The notes beneath the pieces were generated by a model. The model had not been told where the DNA came from and ran no database searches. It worked only from the letters and a program-made list of their open reading frames with translations. This document shows positions 1 through 9,314 of a stretch of 64,000 nucleotides of DNA, piece after piece. Made by a program: the position numbers and the translations under genes. The stretch comes from Legionella sainthelensi (GTDB taxonomy: Bacteria; Pseudomonadota; Gammaproteobacteria; Legionellales; Legionellaceae): NCBI RefSeq assembly GCF_900637685.1, contig NZ_LR134388.1, forward strand, positions 1,933,501-1,997,500, written 5' to 3'. Positions within the stretch are counted from its first letter, which is position 1. Each line of letters starts with the position of its first letter.

Positions 1-489
<489 letters not shown>

Positions 490-592
490 CATATTAGGAA
501 TAGGATGTCTGTTGGCGATGAAAACCAATAACAGATGTCCTTCCTCCATGCGCTACGTGTTTTTTTTCTTTAAGCAACTCGCTTTGCAAATA

Positions 593-3506
593 ATGTTAAT
601 AAGTCGAAAATTCGCTACTTTTGCATTTTTTTGTTTTTTGGTTGTTCATTGTATGCGGCTGCTACTTCAGCACCTGCAAAGAATCCTACTTCATTCATTG
701 AATATCTAACCCAAGAAAAAACACATTTAATTACAGCAATTCAGGAAACAACGCAACCGATAACTCTTAAAAATGAAAAGAATACGCGGCTAAAATGAAG
801 CAAGTTTCCTCAATACTTACAATGATAGATGTTAAAATAAAAAGCTTAGAGGGCTTTCTTGAACACGAAAATAAAGAACAAAATTACTTGAATCAGCGTT
901 TAAAACTCCTTCAGCAATTACCTATTATTAAAGAAGACACAACGATTCCTGAACGAGTTGCAAGGGTAGAAAATTTACTTTTAATCAATAAACAAACGAT
1001 ACAGCTAACTACTGATAATTTAAAACTGGCAAATGATTATCAAGCTGCTTTGACTGATGAAATAAAGAATTTAGAGTTTTGGCATTCAAATTTTGTTCTT
1101 GAGCAAAAATTAGTACAAATAAAGACTTTAAAGGAAAAGCTTAATAGACAATTACTTGATCTTTATGAAAATATTAATAATCAGTCTGATAAACGATCTA
1201 AGCAAGTCCCTTTATCTTCATCTGATTATGAAGCAAAACTCCTCATTAACAATCAAAATATTGCTGTTGTTCAAAATCGCATTAATGCCTTAAACATACA
1301 AAGGACGCTTGTTAAAGGAGACATGATTTATCTTAAAAATCCAGATACAAAAAACTTACAATTAATTACTGATATTTATAAAGATGCCTTAAATCAATAC
1401 TCCAAAATTGAAAAATCACTACAGCAAATAAATACCTTTCTTGAGAATGAAATCAAACTAGTTACTGCTCTCAATTTGAAACAGTCAATTACTTCATTAC
1501 AAAAAACGTTGACTCAAGAGATCAATGAATCAAAAAAACAAAAACAGCTTTTGTTTAAAAGTTTAACGGACTATCAAGCACAACTTAAAAAATTGATGTC
1601 TTCAAGACAAACCTTGGCTGATTATAACATTAATAGTTGGCCACTTATCCTTAATAAAATAGCTGCGATTCCTGGGTTGTTTTACAAATATATAAAGACA
1701 TTAAGCTTAAAAGTTTATGATAGCTATTTGTGGTTAAGCCCTTTATCCGTGGTCGTATTATGGAGTAGTTTTGTAATAATCGCAGTAATTTCATTTTTAA
1801 TAAGCCGCTTCTTAAAAACTTTGGGTAGTGACAAAGAGCGTTCACGTTTAACTGGTTATTTGTATGATGGAGTACTGGTTTTAGTACAGAGAAATATACC
1901 TTATCTATGTGTTGTTTCCATGTTGTGGGTATTACTTGCTATTACTCATATTTCATTCGCGAATTATCAATTATTATTTAAATTAATTGCAGTTTGGTTC
2001 ATCTTTAAGATTTTAATTTTAATTGCTCGTTTAGTTTTATTAGAGCGAATAACGGACTCCTCTGGAAAGGATGTTAAATTATATTACCGCTTAAAATGGT
2101 TATTACTTTTTGGAGGATGGACAACTGCTTTAATGACTATTGGTCATTTACTCCCTCTGTCTATTCTAATCCAGGATATATTTAACCGATTATTTATGTT
2201 ATTTATTTTAACAGTATCTTTGGTTGCATGGAAAAGTAAGGATGTAATTCCTTATTTACTTCGTCCTTTATTAAATAGCCAGAAGCGATATGTAAGAAAT
2301 GCTATTTCTCTATTGGTTATTTTGATGCCAATCGCTGTATTTTCTACCGCAGTAATTGGTTTATTCGGTTTTACTAATTTAGCCTGGAGCATGAGTCTGT
2401 ATTTGGCTTATGCTTTACTTGTGTTGGTAGGATATATTCTAGCTAGAGGATTGTTATTCGATGCGCTTGAATTATTTTCTGAATTAATGATTTCCTCATT
2501 GCGAAATGGATGGTTATGGATCGAGGTTTTTTTAAAGCCTATAGATAATATAATGCGGATTTTTTTGCTTATTGTAAGTATCTTAGTTTTATTTCAATTA
2601 TTTGGTTGGCATTCTGACTCTTTAGTAATGATAAATTTAGGGAAATTTGCTCAATATACAATTGTTAATTTTCCTGGCATTCATATTACTGTGTACAGCA
2701 CAATCGAATTTTTTATGCTGCTTGCGTTTTTTGCTTGGGCTTCAAAGTGGACTAGGGAGTTTTGTTATCGCTGGGTCTATAAAAATACTAAAGATGCAGG
2801 GATACGTCACAGCCTCTCGGTCTTTAGCCAATATGCTGTTGTTCTTTTAGGCGGTTTTGTTACACTCCATGTGCTGGGATTTGATTTTAGCGGTATGTCA
2901 ATGATAATTGGAGGGCTAGCTGTAGGTATGGGATTCGGCTTGCGGGATTTTGCCAGCAATATTGTAGGTGGTCTTATGCTTCTTATTGAAAGACCAGTAA
3001 GAGAGGGGGATTTAGTCACTATAGGGGAACATGAAGGGCGAGTTGCTCATATTGGTATTCGTTCTATGCGAGTTTCTTCATGGGATAATATGGAAGTGTT
3101 GATTCCTAATGCAGAAACGTTTAATAAACCTTTTACGAACTGGACACATCAAGACAGTATTGTCAGAACAGTTTTTCCTATAAAAGTCAGTCGCTCAGAT
3201 GATCCAGTAATGATTCAACAAATTATTCTAGATGTTTTAGCCACTACCCCAGAAATTGTTGCAGATCCACCGGCTCAGGTTTTCCTTAAGAAAATTGATG
3301 AAGCTTTGCTTGAATTTGAAGCACGCTATTTTATCAATGTCCAAATTCATACTCGTTTTGAAGTACGGTCTAAGGTGTTGTTTGCTATTATGGCTCAATT
3401 TAAAGCGGCAAATGTAAAGCCACCTATCGAACCTATTGCAGTTGAGATTAAAGAGAAAGAAGGGCAGAATGATTTCACTGCTAAAAAGCATACCACCACA
3501 AACTGA
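593..3506 (+). CDS. MscS/MscK-like mechanosensitive channel (two frame breaks near 5' end)
   Basis: Large inner-membrane mechanosensitive channel that opens on osmotic downshock. The uninterrupted part starts at the ATG at 795 (903 residues): a periplasmic coiled-coil region of about 290 residues, many membrane helices, then the MscS pore and beta domain (GLAVGMGFGLRDFASN, ERPVREGD). The signal peptide lies upstream, split over other frames: an ATG at 593 begins MLISRKFATFAF. Adding one T to the T7 run at 626-632 gives a hydrophobic segment ending SLYA-AATSAPA. Adding one A to the run at 776-779 joins that frame to the main one. Restored length is about 971 residues, like MscK/KefA-type proteins. 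As given, translation would have to start at 795, where the upstream frame stops in an ATGA overlap. The end overlaps mutH by 38 bases. Confidence 0.85.
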
Positions 3507-4146
3507 AGCTGAGTTAATAAAACGTTGTTCCGATATTGCTGGCCTTAGTTTTGCCCAATTAAGCTTGAGCTTAAATTTATTGATTCCAATCGATTCTAAT
3601 CAACGAAAAGGGTGGATTGGGCAAGTCATTGAATTAGCTCTAGGAGCTAATGCCTCGAATCAATCATTGCCAGATTTCAAAGATTTAGGCATAGAACTTA
3701 AAACCCTTCCTATTGGTCAATCCGGAAGACCTACTGAGTCAACCTTTATTACATCTATTCCTTTACTAACTGTCCATCACCAACAATGGAAAACGTCACA
3801 ATGTTACGCTAAGCTCAAGAGAGTTTTATGGATTCCTATTGAAGGGGATACTGATATTCCTTACCCACAACGAAGAATTGGGCAAGGTTTTTTATGGTCT
3901 CCAAATGAAGGACAAGAGCATATTCTAGAGGCTGATTGGAATTATTTAACATTACAAATCAGCACGGGGCATCTTGAGGCTCTTGATGCAAAATCTGGAG
4001 ACTATTTACAAGTAAGACCTAAAGCAGCAAACGGAAAATCTCTATGTTATGGATTTGATTGTCATGGTAATAAAATCAAAACACTACCGCGCGGATTTTA
4101 CCTAAGAAGTAGTTTTACCGCAAAAATTTTTGGAGATCGACTCTAA
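3469..4146 (+). CDS. mutH: DNA mismatch repair endonuclease MutH
   Basis: MutH nicks the unmethylated strand at hemimethylated GATC sites once activated by MutS-MutL, giving methyl-directed mismatch repair. The ATG at 3469 is chosen because AGAAGGG lies just upstream and because it gives 225 residues, close to the 229 of E. coli MutH; the longer frame opens at 3436. The restriction-enzyme-like catalytic triad is visible as D69, E76 and K78 (DFKDLGIELK), with further family motifs KGWIGQ, KLKRVLW, WSPNE, RPKAAN and TLPRGFYL. The gene starts inside the channel gene and is probably translated from the same transcript. Presence of MutH implies a Dam-type methylase elsewhere in the genome. Confidence 0.95.
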   Translation: MISLLKSIPPQTEAELIKRCSDIAGLSFAQLSLSLNLLIPIDSNQRKGWIGQVIELALGANASNQSLPDFKDLGIELKTLPIGQSGRPTESTFITSIPLLTVHHQQWKTSQCYAKLKRVLWIPIEGDTDIPYPQRRIGQGFLWSPNEGQEHILEADWNYLTLQISTGHLEALDAKSGDYLQVRPKAANGKSLCYGFDCHGNKIKTLPRGFYLRSSFTAKIFGDRL

Positions 4147-4605
4147 CCCCAAGACTTTCTGAGTCAAGTAAATATTTTACTATTTATAAATCGCCCATTA
4201 TACGTAAAATGAAAGGAAAAATATCAAAAAAGAATAAATCAATATTCAATATAATGGCTTGCCGCTAACAATTTTTTCTAATTTTCCAGACAAAGACCAA
4301 TCATTAACCGAATGCAAAAATGACACAACAAAGCTAAATAAATTAATTAAGATTCATGCATGAGCGCAAAATTTTTTTTGAAGTATATTCTCAGTGCGTG
4401 ATCTCTGTTTGAGCCTTAATGTATGCTTTGATACACTACGCCTCAATAAGAATCAATGTGAGTGCAATTAATTACTTTAATGAACTTTTAAAACAAATAT
4501 AGCCCTTCGCGAACACAAAATAAGAAAAATATTTTGAATACTTAACTTGAACCAATATTCTCTGTGGCTTGCCACCGGGTGTTTATTTAATTTTAGGAAC
4601 CTCCT
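4147..4605. other. AT-rich intergenic region
   Basis: About 460 bases without a supported gene between mutH and the repeat-peptide gene. The DNA is very AT-rich with stop codons in all frames. It probably holds the promoter of the following gene, but I see no convincing promoter pair or hairpin. Confidence 0.5.
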
Positions 4606-5025
4606 ATGAAACTATTTCAAAAAATATTTACTAATAAATCTGAGAAAAAAATAAGTACCGTTTTAAAAAATAATATAGAAAAACAAGGTCGATTTTTTTC
4701 TACAAAAACAGAGAGCCATCTAAAAGGTATTGGGATAGATAACCATGAGCTCAATCATCATACTCCAGTTGCTACAATGGAAAAACAACATGAACATCCT
4801 GCTTATGTGAATGGAGTGGGGATAGATAACTATGAGCCGAGGCGGAAAACATTGTTCATAGCAAATAAGAACGAAGCTTTATCGACCTGTGTAAACGGAA
4901 TTGGGGTAGATAATTATGAGCCCAAGTTACACCCTTCTTTTTTCTTAAAGAAGGAAAAAATTGAGATTCCTACTTGTGTCAATGGAGTTGGGATAGATAA
5001 TTATGAGCCAATTTTCTCTAAATAA
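4606..5025 (+). CDS. Small protein with four GIGIDNYEP-type repeats
   Basis: A 139-residue protein I do not recognise. The ATG follows GGAACC at a normal distance. The first 37 residues are basic and amphipathic. Four copies of an 11-residue motif, consensus VNG-I/V-G-I/V-DNYEP, start at residues 39, 68, 96 and 125, a spacing of 28-29 residues; the first copy is divergent (LKGIGIDNHEL). Copies 3 and 4 are preceded by Cys, as TCVNG. The linkers are variable and charged. There is no signal peptide or membrane helix. Even spacing with variable linkers suggests either a repeat-based interaction protein, perhaps an effector, or a multi-core modified-peptide precursor, but no maturation enzyme lies beside it. 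Function unknown. Confidence 0.75.
   Translation: MKLFQKIFTNKSEKKISTVLKNNIEKQGRFFSTKTESHLKGIGIDNHELNHHTPVATMEKQHEHPAYVNGVGIDNYEPRRKTLFIANKNEALSTCVNGIGVDNYEPKLHPSFFLKKEKIEIPTCVNGVGIDNYEPIFSK
4720..5010 (+). repeat. Four-copy in-gene repeat, period about 87 bases
   Basis: DNA encoding the four G-x-G-x-DNYEP motifs, at about 4720, 4807, 4891 and 4978. The conserved core reads close to GGGATAGATAAYYATGAGC in each copy, while the intervening bases differ. The copies are therefore old or under selection only at the motif. Confidence 0.8.
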
Positions 5026-5507
5026 GCTTAAGAGTGTTTCTGTCCCAAAATACTTTTAGGCTCAGCGGCTACTGTCAGAGTGGCTGCGAATGTGGGTGCT
5101 TTGTTAAAGTAGTCGCAGAAGTGAGGATCAGTCGCTATTTAGAACCGTACAGTCTGAGTAGCACTGCCATATGTTTCGTCGTCTTTGCAAAGAGCGGGCG
5201 TCCGTTTTTATAGAAGCATCGTGCTTGCATTAACAGGGATCCTCACTTGCTCTATAAGTGTTTTAAGGATTGCTGGTCTAAAGCCGCAGCATAGCTTTCA
5301 ATAGACTTTCTGCTTTCGCGAAGGCGATGTGCCTTACATAGCACCTTCTAAAATGTTATTCTTGTGGGGCATAGTTGTATTTTCTCAAAAAATTGTTTTA
5401 GTAGATCATTGCTATTCTAAAAATGTACAAATGCCGATATAATTGCATGGCTGTTGAAATTTCATTCAGCCAATACCCCTTATTCATTCTAATTAAGAAG
5501 ATGCATC
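5026..5507. other. Intergenic region, no supported gene
   Basis: About 480 bases between the repeat-peptide gene and the MFS gene, with higher GC than its surroundings. A frame is open for about 45 codons from near 5080 but has no start signal. A small imperfect hairpin (GCTTTCGCGAAGGC, near 5310) and the inverted pair GTGAGGATC/GATCCTCAC at about 5121 and 5238 could belong to an RNA or a decayed element. Nothing here can be named. Confidence 0.4.
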
Positions 5508-6716
5508 ATGTTATCCAGTTTATGTCGGCTGCCGCTTGTACCACTCATTGTTATTTCATTATTAGGTTGCTGTATGGAAATCGACATTTCCTTGCCCAGT
5601 TTTCCTAGCATTATGACTTATTTTGGTAGCAATGAAGCACAAGTTCAAAGTACATTAAGTCTTAATTTTTTGGCTTTTTGTATGTCTGGATTGTTGTACG
5701 GTCCATTATCAGAATCTTGGGGTAGACGTGGTTTGATGATTTTTGGTGCAACATGCTTCTTGATTGGGGCTATTGGTTGTGTATTTTCATTTTCCATATA
5801 CCAATTAATGTTTTGGCGTTTTATTCAAGGTTTAGGTGCTAGTAGTACTTTAGTGATGGGCTTTGCGATGATCTCCGATCGATATAGTGGCGAAGTAGCA
5901 GCAAATTACATTGGTAAAATTAATGCTTACGTTACTATTTTTATGGCCGCAGCACCCATTTTGGGTAGCGCCATTATCAATTACTTTACTTGGAGAGCGA
6001 ACTTTGCCTTAATTGCGATGATTGCTTTAATTTCTTGGCTCTTTTTGATCTGGCAATTGCCTGAAACTAAAACCAAGAAGCAACCTTTAAATATTTCGAC
6101 TTTATTTAAAGATTATTGGACAGTCTTCTCTCATGGCAAATTTTTAATTTATGCCAGCATGCCTAATATGTTAGTTACGGCTTATTTAACGTTTGTGGGA
6201 AGTGCTTCTTTTTATTATATTAATACGTGTAAATTGTCTTATTTTCAATTCGCCATGCAACAAGGGTTAATTGTATTGATATTTTCACTTACCAGTTTTT
6301 ATGCTGATAAAGTGGTTGAAAGAATTGGAAGTCGAAAAGCAGTCAATTTGGGGATGGTGTGTTGTACAATATCCATTGTGCTGTTCACTTATTTTGCTTT
6401 CCACTATCCAGATTCTCCACGGTTAATTACATTTGCAATGTGCTGGATGGCGGTAGGTTGCGCTTTTCCCATGAGCGTTACTTTTGCACAATCACTGGAA
6501 ATTTTACCTAACCTCAAGGGAACATGTTCCTCGTTCATTGTGTCCACGCGCTTGTTTGTTTCATCAGGGGCTGTAGCCCTAACTGGTCTGTTATTTGATG
6601 GTTCAATGCGTCCTGTTGCCCTTGTTATTGATGGTGCTATCATTTTAGGTATCAGCCTGTATTTCCTAATAGAGCGAATGACAACGCACAAAGATAATCT
6701 ATTAGAAGTAACGTGA
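5508..6716 (+). CDS. MFS multidrug efflux transporter, Bcr/CflA type
   Basis: Twelve-helix inner-membrane proton antiporter of the major facilitator superfamily, 402 residues, the normal length. The inter-helix 2-3 signature GPLSESWGRRG is at residues 65-75, and the acidic residues in helix 1 (CCMEIDISLP) match the Bcr/CflA drug-exporter branch. The start ATG at 5508 follows AAGAAG. It stands alone with intergenic DNA on both sides. The likely role is export of a toxic compound. The substrate cannot be deduced. Confidence 0.85.
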   Translation: MLSSLCRLPLVPLIVISLLGCCMEIDISLPSFPSIMTYFGSNEAQVQSTLSLNFLAFCMSGLLYGPLSESWGRRGLMIFGATCFLIGAIGCVFSFSIYQLMFWRFIQGLGASSTLVMGFAMISDRYSGEVAANYIGKINAYVTIFMAAAPILGSAIINYFTWRANFALIAMIALISWLFLIWQLPETKTKKQPLNISTLFKDYWTVFSHGKFLIYASMPNMLVTAYLTFVGSASFYYINTCKLSYFQFAMQQGLIVLIFSLTSFYADKVVERIGSRKAVNLGMVCCTISIVLFTYFAFHYPDSPRLITFAMCWMAVGCAFPMSVTFAQSLEILPNLKGTCSSFIVSTRLFVSSGAVALTGLLFDGSMRPVALVIDGAIILGISLYFLIERMTTHKDNLLEVT

Positions 6717-6883
6717 TGTTTTGTCGAGGTTTCATATAAAAGATCGATTGAGACAACCTACTATTAAAGATTTCTAATCTTTGATTTTATTATCTCCATT
6801 TCTCCTTAATTGAATAAAATAATCAATGATTTTACTGTCAATAAATCGTATTATCGAAACAAATAAATCAGGGATTGGTAGCG

Positions 6884-7789
6884 ATGGCAAAATTAAAGAA
6901 TAAAATTGCATTAATTACAGGTAGTACTAAATCAATTGGTCTTTCAATTGCAGAGTCCTTTTGTAAAAAAGGCGCTACAGTAATCGTAACAGGAAGGCTT
7001 TCAAAGTCTGAAGGAGAAAAATTTGCACAATCAATAGGAGCTAGCGATTACCATTATTTAGATGTTTGTTCCGAACAAAATTGGCAAGAAGTAGCTGAAT
7101 ATATCGAAAACAAATATCAAAAACTCGATATTTTAGTGAATAATGCCGGTATAGATTCTGCTCCTAAATCGGATAAACCTCAAGATATAGAAAATTGCTC
7201 CCTTGACGATTGGCGAGCTGTTCATGCGGTAAACTTGGATGGAACCTTTCTGGGATGTAAAACGATGATGCCGCTTTTGAAAAAAAGTGCTAATGCGTCA
7301 ATTATCAATATGGGCTCTCGATCAGGCTTAGTAGGTATTCCTTCTAATGCTGCTTATGCATCAAGTAAGGCTGCTATTTTGAATCTTACACGAACAATAG
7401 CCATGCATTGTGCCAAAACTGGCTATCCTGTTCGTTGCAATGTTATCGTTCCTGCGGCTATTTTAACTGAAATGTGGGACTCTGAATTCGGCCTGGATGA
7501 GGAGCGTGCTCAACGTATAGAAGAGTACACAAATACAATTCCGTTGAAACGTATGGGACAAGCAAGTGAAGTGGCCAATCTCGCCGTGTTTTTAGCGTCT
7601 GATGATTCTTTGTTCATCACGGGCTCCCAATACAATATTGATGGTGGCATTATGGCAGGCAATGGTTCTTATGCTTCCCATAAAAATAGTTCTACGAATC
7701 GATTTTTCGGATTACCAAAAATACAGCAAATAGTGTCGCAATTGTCTTTTCCCGCTATCGAGCAGAGTGGAAATCGAAATAGTATATGA
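6884..7789 (+). CDS. Short-chain dehydrogenase/reductase
   Basis: NAD(P)-dependent classical SDR oxidoreductase of about 301 residues. The ATG at 6884 is preferred over the TTG at 6875, with AGGG upstream. The cofactor loop is TGSTKSIG (12-19), with Ser where most members have the second Gly. NNAG is at 86-89 and the catalytic set is S145, Y158 and K162. The closing VDGG-type segment reads NIDGGIMAG. About 40 residues beyond the usual SDR end are low-complexity and unlike the family. Similar sequences are often annotated as hydroxysteroid or cyclopentanol dehydrogenases, but the substrate here is unknown. Confidence 0.85.
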   Translation: MAKLKNKIALITGSTKSIGLSIAESFCKKGATVIVTGRLSKSEGEKFAQSIGASDYHYLDVCSEQNWQEVAEYIENKYQKLDILVNNAGIDSAPKSDKPQDIENCSLDDWRAVHAVNLDGTFLGCKTMMPLLKKSANASIINMGSRSGLVGIPSNAAYASSKAAILNLTRTIAMHCAKTGYPVRCNVIVPAAILTEMWDSEFGLDEERAQRIEEYTNTIPLKRMGQASEVANLAVFLASDDSLFITGSQYNIDGGIMAGNGSYASHKNSSTNRFFGLPKIQQIVSQLSFPAIEQSGNRNSI

Positions 7790-7980
7790 TTTTAACTATT
7801 TTCGATACGTAATGATCATGTGGTGATTTGATGACGAAATACGTTGGAACATACTCAGAATAGGGCTCTAGCATGGTGGAGTTAGAGCTAGGTCTCTCAT
7901 TATTTCCTGCAGATTACGAACTAAACATTTCTGAAGCGCTCATGTTTTTCGCCGCTGAGCGCTCTGTTCGTTCTTATCTT

Positions 7981-8220
7981 TTAAGATATTCTGTGTCTTT
8001 TGGACTCATTTAGATCATGATCTGAAACATATGAATTTGATTTACGTGTATTGTTATACTCTTGGCGTAGATAACCTTTAATTTGGCGCTCCGAGTATTT
8101 CTCATGGCCATCTCTAAAAAAACCATGTTTTAAACGATTCATATCAGAATCTTTCATTCGTTTTTTTACATATTCTTCTTGTTTTGCAATTGATTTTTCA
8201 AATGAAGAGGTATTACCCAT
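7981..8220 (-). CDS. Small charged protein with N-myristoylation-like start
   Basis: A 79-residue, highly charged protein I do not recognise. It begins MGNTSS, which fits the eukaryotic N-myristoylation pattern (Gly2 with Ser at position 6), followed by a helical, Lys/Glu-rich segment and a YSERQIKGYLRQEY stretch. There is no signal peptide or membrane helix. AGGAGC stands about 7 bases upstream of the ATG. In an intracellular pathogen such a start could direct host lipidation of a translocated protein, but this is inference from six residues. It lies alone between an SDR gene and another orphan gene on the same strand. Confidence 0.65.
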   Translation of the reverse strand: MGNTSSFEKSIAKQEEYVKKRMKDSDMNRLKHGFFRDGHEKYSERQIKGYLRQEYNNTRKSNSYVSDHDLNESKRHRIS

Positions 8221-8300
8221 ATTTTAAGCTCCTATAAAAAGCAAGGGATTCTACATAATAAAAAATTATTGTCAAATCAAACAGTTAAAATATGTTGCGT

Positions 8301-8333
8301 ATGAAGCGAAAGGTAGATGGCTCTTCGCTTCAT
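8301..8333 (-). terminator. Stem-loop after the 8344-9141 gene
   Basis: Perfect 10-bp inverted repeat ATGAAGCGAA / TTCGCTTCAT with a 13-base loop, immediately downstream of the leftward gene. No clear U tract follows, so it may be a weak terminator or a 3' stability hairpin. Confidence 0.5.
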
Positions 8334-8343
8334 GATATATTAA

Positions 8344-9141
8344 TTAGTCCGTTTTAGAGTAATTCAAACTCAGTACCGAAGGAAGCATCTCTCTAATTTG
8401 ATCTACTGGTTGTTTTACTTTGGAGGTTAAAAGTTCTCTAAAATGAGGATCTGTTGCAAAATAACGAACAGCACCTTCAACTCCTTTAAAAACACCTACA
8501 TCAAGCTCTCGTCTTTCTACACTGGCTTTCAAATCCTGAAGACGATTGTGATCTACGCTAGGTGTGGGTGCTGTAAAAAATGAATAGGCTGATGAAATAC
8601 TAGTCCAAATGGTGCTTTTAGGTTGCTCGTCTTCTGATACCTTCTTCCATGCCAGCATGAACTCTGTAGTACATAACGGAGCAATTAATTTAATTAATCG
8701 TTGAATATCGGGATTGGTGAGAGTTGCGGTATTATCTGTACCATCGTATTTTTGTAGTCCATTTTTTAGGCACCAATTATAAATGGCTTTCATTTCGTCA
8801 AGTTGATTATGAAAGTCATCAAGACTAAAATTTTGAAGAATATAACCAGCAGCTCCACAATAGAGAAACATACTTAAAAAATAATTTGCAAATTCAGGAA
8901 CAGGTAAAAGAAAGCCAACAAGCCAAGAACCACCCCATGCTGTGAGCCCTGTACTCATTCCTTGAAAGAGATACATCAGATTGGCATTGTATTCAAAGTT
9001 ATTAATGTATTTTCTGAGCGAGGCTTGTTGCTCATCATCATTTGGGTTAAAGGGTTTTGATGTTAAAATTTTTAAAGCATCTGCACGTTCTCTTTTGTTT
9101 TTTTCAACGGCAGTCATTCCTTCAACAGTTAGTTTGCCCAC
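8344..9141 (-). CDS. Orphan protein with a membrane hairpin, possible effector
   Basis: The GTG start at 9141 is chosen because a perfect AAGGAG lies 6 bases upstream; the longer frame to 9183 has no such signal. The 265-residue product (MGKLTVEGMTAVEKN...) has a charged N-terminus, two closely spaced hydrophobic segments at about residues 52-100 (AWGGSWLVGFLLPVPEFA, YFLSMFLYCGAAGYIL) that could insert as a hairpin, and a soluble helical C-terminal half. No catalytic motif is visible and I do not recognise the family. Its position beside a LegK-like kinase gene and the membrane hairpin fit an effector, without proof. Confidence 0.7.
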   Translation of the reverse strand: MGKLTVEGMTAVEKNKRERADALKILTSKPFNPNDDEQQASLRKYINNFEYNANLMYLFQGMSTGLTAWGGSWLVGFLLPVPEFANYFLSMFLYCGAAGYILQNFSLDDFHNQLDEMKAIYNWCLKNGLQKYDGTDNTATLTNPDIQRLIKLIAPLCTTEFMLAWKKVSEDEQPKSTIWTSISSAYSFFTAPTPSVDHNRLQDLKASVERRELDVGVFKGVEGAVRYFATDPHFRELLTSKVKQPVDQIREMLPSVLSLNYSKTD

Positions 9142-9314
9142 AGTACTCTCCTTGAAAAAAATAATCAATAAAACCTCATTCATCCTACATGAAGTGATAG
9201 GAAATATGCTATTTCTTTTTTAAGAAAAATAATACATTTATTGGCAAACAAGTTAACGAATCAATTATATTGATATACAATATAACACATTGATTAAATA
9301 TATTTACAAAGTAG

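Noticed and set aside
5080..5216. Open frame in the GC-richer intergenic stretch
   Set aside because: No start codon with a ribosome site, and Cys-rich composition typical of non-coding translation.
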